A program made the position numbers and the translations under genes. From contig KV748213.1 of NCBI GenBank assembly GCA_001692895.1, positions 1,240,001-1,304,000 of the forward strand: a DNA stretch of 64,000 nt, in the 5' to 3' direction. The DNA is from Cenococcum geophilum 1.58. Lineage: Eukaryota; Ascomycota; Dothideomycetes; Gloniales; Gloniaceae. Of the stretch, positions 58,501 to 64,000 are shown in pieces. The notes beneath the pieces were generated by a model that worked only from the letters and a program-made list of their open reading frames with translations, did not search any database and was not told the origin of the DNA. The stretch's first letter is position 1. Every line of letters begins with the position of its first letter.

Positions 58501-61500
58501 CTTACAGCGCTATACTCCGGTAAAAAGTCGTTAAGGTCTAGTACAATTTTATAAAGCTAATAGACGGTGCTTACGCAGAAGTATATATAGAAATACTTTA
58601 AAACTATAACGGTGCTATTATTAGGAATGCTTTAGAGGGCGCTTAGCGTTACTATCTTTATCTTTAGAAAGTCGGTTCCGGCAAGGCTCGGCCCTAGGTA
58701 TAATATTAGAAAGGAAGTACCTAATTAGGCTTTATTATACTTATAGCATATAACCTACCTAAACTCCAGTTAATAAGGGTCTATATATCTTGTTCCAGTT
58801 CTATAATCTACTAAATACGGTTAGCGGTATCACTACTAGTCCTATAGAAGTGTACACTAATCTACCTTTTTAGATTAATAACTAAACGCAACTTATCCAC
58901 TTTCCGGTTAGCGGAGTCAAAATTAAGGGGCCCTTTAATATTATTAGCTTCCTACTAAGCTTGCTTCCAGTTTATATTTAGAGACTTTATCTCCTTAAAA
59001 TAGCGATTACACTAGGCCTAACCTTCTGTTGGAAGGACGGTATAGCAAGGCCGGTTGTTTTTAAGCGTATTGTATTTTAGACCTTATACCTATAGGGATA
59101 AAGGTAGCTCTGAGGACTAATGTAATATTCTAGCTTATTATTAGTTGCTAAACCTACCTAAGCTTTAAGACGCACGAATGCGAAATTATAGGCTTATAGT
59201 AAATAATTATAGAAAGCTAATATTTAAGTTGATTTTATAAGTACGCCTAAGGAAAATAGCTACGCCGTAAATAAAAATTTAGATAGCAGGCGTTGTTGGC
59301 TTCTAGGTTGCTAGTATTACGGCATAGCTACACTAGTCGCTTACTAGATAGGCTATTTCTGCCTAAAATCTAAAGCATATCTATAGCTTTGCTTATACGT
59401 ATCTATAGACAAAAATATTACACCTAAAAAATATAAAACGCTAAAATAAGCTCTGTAATATAAGACGTCCCTATATATCTATTATAGCTCTATAGCAAAT
59501 ACAGCCGTAAGGGTTAACGTCTATTCTATACTACTTAGCGATAAGGGAGCTTAAAATCCGCTAATTGGTTTATTAAACATAAAGCATTATAAGTATCCTA
59601 ATATATAGCACACCTACTTCCTCTACTAGGTCTTAGGGTGTGCAAAAAGTACTAACTATATATCTAGGGTGTTACAGGTAGGGAGCGGCTTAGCGCACCT
59701 TTATTTTAGTATTTTTTATAAAGAAAAGTATATAAGAGGTAGTACTGTACAAGAGGTAGTCTAAACTTCTAGTAATATAATTTCAGTTCGTTACGGGAAA
59801 ACAGTAGGGCGTTTACTAACTAAATTATTAGTAGGGATATAAACACCGTAAATACTCTAAAGGTGCAAACTGTTTAACTCCAATCCTATATATAAAGCGT
59901 CTTCTATAAACAAATAATACACTATAATAACTAAAAGGCAACTCGTTTATATCTATTTCCGCTTATATTTTATAATTTCATTTTTAGCCTCTCCAAATTA
60001 TTTACCTATATACTCTAAAGTCTTATTCCGGCTTCTTTTAAGGCTTTTAATTTTTTGTTTTAGTATAATTTATACCCTAGCTAGAGTCCGAGGACTTTAA
60101 TAAATTTAGCTTTAAACTTAAGAGCTTTAATATAGCATTCTTAGCATATGCAGCTATATTTTATTAACAGGTCCGCTATTTTATAGATTTCTCCTAAAAA
60201 AGAGTTAGCCGGGTTTAATAAGCTCCGTTAAGTAGTATTAAGATAAAGTACATTTAGGCAGCTTTACTACGCCATTATTTTCTTCCGCACTAGGACTATT
60301 ATACCCTAAATTATTCTTGCATTCTATGGCTAATAAGATACTCTATTTATATTAGTAGGCTAATAAACGATAAAGCTATTAGGAAACTACCATTAACGTA
60401 CCTACCCCGCTGCGTTAAAGGTATTATCTAAGCCTTTAGACTTCGGGACAAACGGTATAGCCTAGCAATATTAGTAGTACCCTATTAAAGAGTTAGAAAT
60501 AAGGCATACCTCAATTAAATATAACGTGCTATCCTTTACCTTTACCTTTAAATTACTTACCGTTAATTATTTAAGGAAGCCGGCTATTAGGACGTTATAA
60601 AGTAAATAAATATAACTTCTTTAAGGGGTATTATACTTCGTGTAAGCATAACCTAATTTATATAGACCTTTTATATCCTACTCTTCTTATATAACTCGTA
60701 AAAGAGCTAAATATAGGCTCTATTTAGCTCTGCCTAGAAAGTTAAGCCTTAAAGGCTAAGCCGGTACACTAACTTAATAATATAACCGTTATATTATAAA
60801 TGCGTTACAACGCGACTACAGACGGGGCTTAATCCCTTCTCTATCCATATTTGACTTTGCTACGCCTCTATATAATAGTTATATTAAAGATAATAGTTTA
60901 TATTACCCTATATCTTCTAAGTATTCTAATATAGTAATATAGGCGCGGCCGGTAAGGCGGTTATTTACAGCCTTTACCCCCTTAATAAATTAATAGCTAA
61001 AAAACCTAGCCTAGGGCCGATATAACCTAGTTTAGGCTTTAAATTTAGCTACCTAGCAAACAAGAACCGATATAATCTGTAATTAGGATATAGTATATAT
61101 AGAGCCCTAAATTAAACCATAGATCTTAATTATATATATTTCCCTATTATATATAGGCCTAATAAGTATAATAACATTTTAAGGGCTTATCCTCTTATAG
61201 AAACCACACCCTACTAGCGGTTACTATATTATCTATCTACTAGCTTATATATCCTAACCCTCTTATAGGCACCAATAGTAACTTCTAACCTTATAATATA
61301 TAGCGCTGCCAGCTAAGCTATAACAGAATATTCTTATATTAAACCAGCTACTTATATAGGCTAAAACCGCTTTTTTTTTAAAATATATATATCTAGTACT
61401 CCGGCGCAATTCCTAGTAAGAAAGTATAGTACGCTACGGACCCCTAAAGCATAGAAAGGGTAATTAACGCTCCGCTAAGCCTCCCTCGCGTATAAATCTT

Positions 61501-64000
61501 CCTCTGTTATAACCGCAGTTAATATAGCCTATAATATAAATATAAGCGTCTCCTATATTAATCTCCTTTTTAACCGGCTTCTATTCCTAGGACTTTTTCT
61601 ATAATCTAGCGCGGCGCGTAAACGCCTACCTATACTTTACTAAAGGTTTTGTAAAGAAGTAGTCTTGCTAGTATCTAGCGTACGCCTAGAACAAGCATTA
61701 TTGCGGTAATAGTTTAAGCCTCTTTTAGTTTATATAGTTGTAAAGGCTACAATAACGCCCCTTTTATAACCGTGGTATAATTATTTTAAAAACCAATAGC
61801 AGAAGCTATAGGTAAAAGACTTCTTAGGATCGCTTAACCAAAAAGAGCAAAGGGGACCCCTTATTATTACTAGCACTACGATTACACCGGTACTTCCCTT
61901 ACGCCGATATCTCCACCCCCTATTTTGGCCCATTTTAACGCTAAAATTCACTCCACGCCTATATCCTCAGTTATTTAGCGTAGCTATAAGTATACGATTA
62001 ATATCCGAACTCTAATAACTAAGTAAAGGATAGAGTTTACTTAAGAGATAATATATAAGCTAGGTCAAGTTATAAAATCTTTTTACTACCCTTTTATTAC
62101 TTACGGTATATAAGCAGACTACACCTTTATACGTAATCCTATCTTTAAGGCCCTAATACCGCCGCATTACTAATACGCCTCGCGGCTGCGCTATAGTAAC
62201 TCCTATTATACCGAACTAGAGAAGGGTTTATATAATACGTGCCCTTGCTATCCCTAGAGGCGCAGCACCTAAGGTAGACCATTACGTGTAAGTATTATAT
62301 TAGGCAGCGTATATCTGCATCCCTTAACCTAGAATATCTATACCTTAAGAAAGAAGGTTATATAACCTTTGGCTTAAATGACCTAAAGTAACTTTTACGG
62401 CCAAGACTTATAAGTTAGCTAAGTAGAACTATATATAAAGATGCCACTATTATAAAGAGAACGGAAGCTGGCAAAAGGCCTTAAAGCCTTAGCGATTTAG
62501 GATATACCTTATACGGTATAATAGACGGCGGTAAAAGCGGTTAATTGGCTTATACTAGGAGCCCTAAAGACTTTACTATACGGATAAACGGTATAAAGCG
62601 TTTTATCTAGGCTTAGAAGCTACTAAAGCTAGTTTATCTTTTATAATTAGATTAGGGGCTTAGTAATACAGAGTAGAAATCCTTAGTTAAGAACGTCCTT
62701 AGAGATACTACCCTATCTTTAAGCGGAAACCCACGTTATACAGGATAGTAAGGAGTGGTATTTAAACCCTAGCGTTCGCACTTCTTGAATAAACTTATCT
62801 CCCTTCTTAAATAACCCTACCTCCTTTTAAACAAACCTGCCGCACATCTTAGTAATAGATTATTCTAACTTTAAATATCCTCCTAAGCATTTCACTATCT
62901 CTAAAGCCACTTATTTAAGGTTAGCATAGGCAGATTCTATACTTAATTCTGCTAGTCCTATTCCTCCTAGGTTTAAAGATACTTTTATAAAATTTAAAGC
63001 TGACGAAACTCTAAGCAGAGAGACTTACGCAATTCCTATAATATTTACTACGAACGGCCTAGCGGCTATAGAGCTTACAAACAAGTCCTATATATCCCAC
63101 CTAAAGTATTTCTTAATTAGTAGTAGGTAAGGCTTAGCTATAACCAATTCCCTTAACCCTAAACCTTTTATTAACAAAATTATGCCAGAAGACTTTTAAG
63201 CCTATAATACCCGATTTAAATAGATCTTCTGCTACTCTAGCTACTTCTTTAAAACGGTAAATACTTCCGTAATAGTGGTTAACCAAATAATAGAGGAATT
63301 TAAAGGGTATATACCTACGGAAGACTCTAGCTCTAAAAACACGACCGAGCTATATACTTATATTAATACTATAGAAGTTCACTTTAACGAAGGTAATATA
63401 ACGCACGCCCTTTTATATTAGCCCTAATAAATACTAATTAAAGCCTATAAAAGAGGAGTAGATAGATATAGAAGATTATAAGCCGCTAGCTAAACTTACC
63501 TAGTAGTAATACCCAGATTTAGAGCAAATCCTTAGGAACGATTATTAAGATTTATTTAGATCTTCTAAAGGTATACTAAAATATAAGAAAAGGCAAAAAG
63601 AGAATACTATATATATACTAACAATTATATAGATTACCCAATCCTTATTAAAGAGGGCTTTAACGCTCCTATCCTTTTTACGGAATCCCCTATACGCTAG
63701 AAGTCTCCTATACGCCAAAAGTCTCCTAAAAAGGCAAAGAAAACTACTACTTTAGATAAAGCCGGGCGATTATAATATAGTAATTAGCTTAATCTAGAAG
63801 CTTTAAGGCCTAAGATATAGTTAGAATAAAAGGAAGTATAAGTAGGCTAGATTTAAATAGAAGAGATTTTCTATAAATAAGGATGCTAAGTTTTACCAAA
63901 AAGCTTATAAAAGTTTAAGAAGACTTTAGGAGAAGGGTTAAAAACTATATACTCTTTTAAGGATTCTAGGCTTTATAGATAGCAACTTATAAAGCTCTAA
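55556..64000. other. RIP-mutated tract, unassigned
   Basis: About 8.4 kb of TA-rich DNA with no intact gene. Protein-like but broken readings appear on the minus strand at about 56.8-58.9 kb (for example NSVYNPLVVDSWQFIIID) and on the plus strand at about 62.9-63.9 kb (for example KFKADETLSRETYAIPIIF). I recognise neither. No LTR pair, poly(A) tail or terminal inverted repeat was found by eye. A slightly less mutated patch lies at about 61860-61960. The tract runs off the end of the window. Confidence 0.5.

Noticed and set aside
18254-64000. The AT-rich tract as a centromere
   Set aside because: Length and composition would allow it, but identifiable nested elements and RIP explain the composition. 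Centromere identity cannot be judged from sequence alone.

Overview
This is nuclear DNA of a filamentous ascomycete (Pezizomycotina type). The evidence is short GT-AG introns of 53-58 bases, a PHO89-type phosphate symporter, a Utp12-domain ribosome-biogenesis gene, and a very large A+T-rich tract in which CA and TG are scarce and TA abundant. That bias is the mark of repeat-induced point mutation (RIP), and paired repeats confirm it: their differences are mostly CA to TA and TG to TA changes. A few N bases point to a draft assembly. I cannot name the species.

Layout. Positions 1-18253 are mostly ordinary-composition DNA with genes: the 3' part of a UTP5/WDR43 homologue (1-1132, +, carrying a frame-changing 47-bp triplication), an orphan gene (2046-2636, -), a four-exon Na+/phosphate symporter (3740-5737, -), a MFS-transporter relic (about 12690-13050) and three orphan genes in a row (13513-17812, +). 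A 4.74-kb RIP-degraded retroelement (5886-10629, -) sits 149 bp upstream of the symporter start. Its repeats are arranged as split direct repeats (A1-internal-B1-A2-B2), the hallmark of PAT/Ngaro-type tyrosine-recombinase retroelements. A short inverted-repeat element lies at 11072-11664.

From 18254 to 64000 the window is almost entirely a RIP-mutated transposon graveyard. It holds a Ty1/copia element (18254-29801) with a second copia element nested in it in opposite orientation (20765-26987), both with exact 5-bp target duplications. One small orphan gene survives just beyond it (30069-30662). Two copies of a 2.1-kb LINE-like element follow that carry only the zinc-knuckle ORF1, a poly(A) tail and 13-bp target duplications (34466-36582 and 42854-47523). 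The second is interrupted by a Tc1/mariner-type transposon (44913-47280). A third copia element lies at 49368-55550. The remaining stretches are too mutated for me to assign.

The host genes do not form a pathway. The clear functional story is the insertion into the phosphate-symporter promoter, which moved a CACGTT (Pho4/NUC-1-like) site from about 200 bp to nearly 5 kb away from the gene. Boundary calls for the mobile elements rest on repeats and target duplications read directly from the sequence. Identities of degraded coding parts rest on short motif recognition only.
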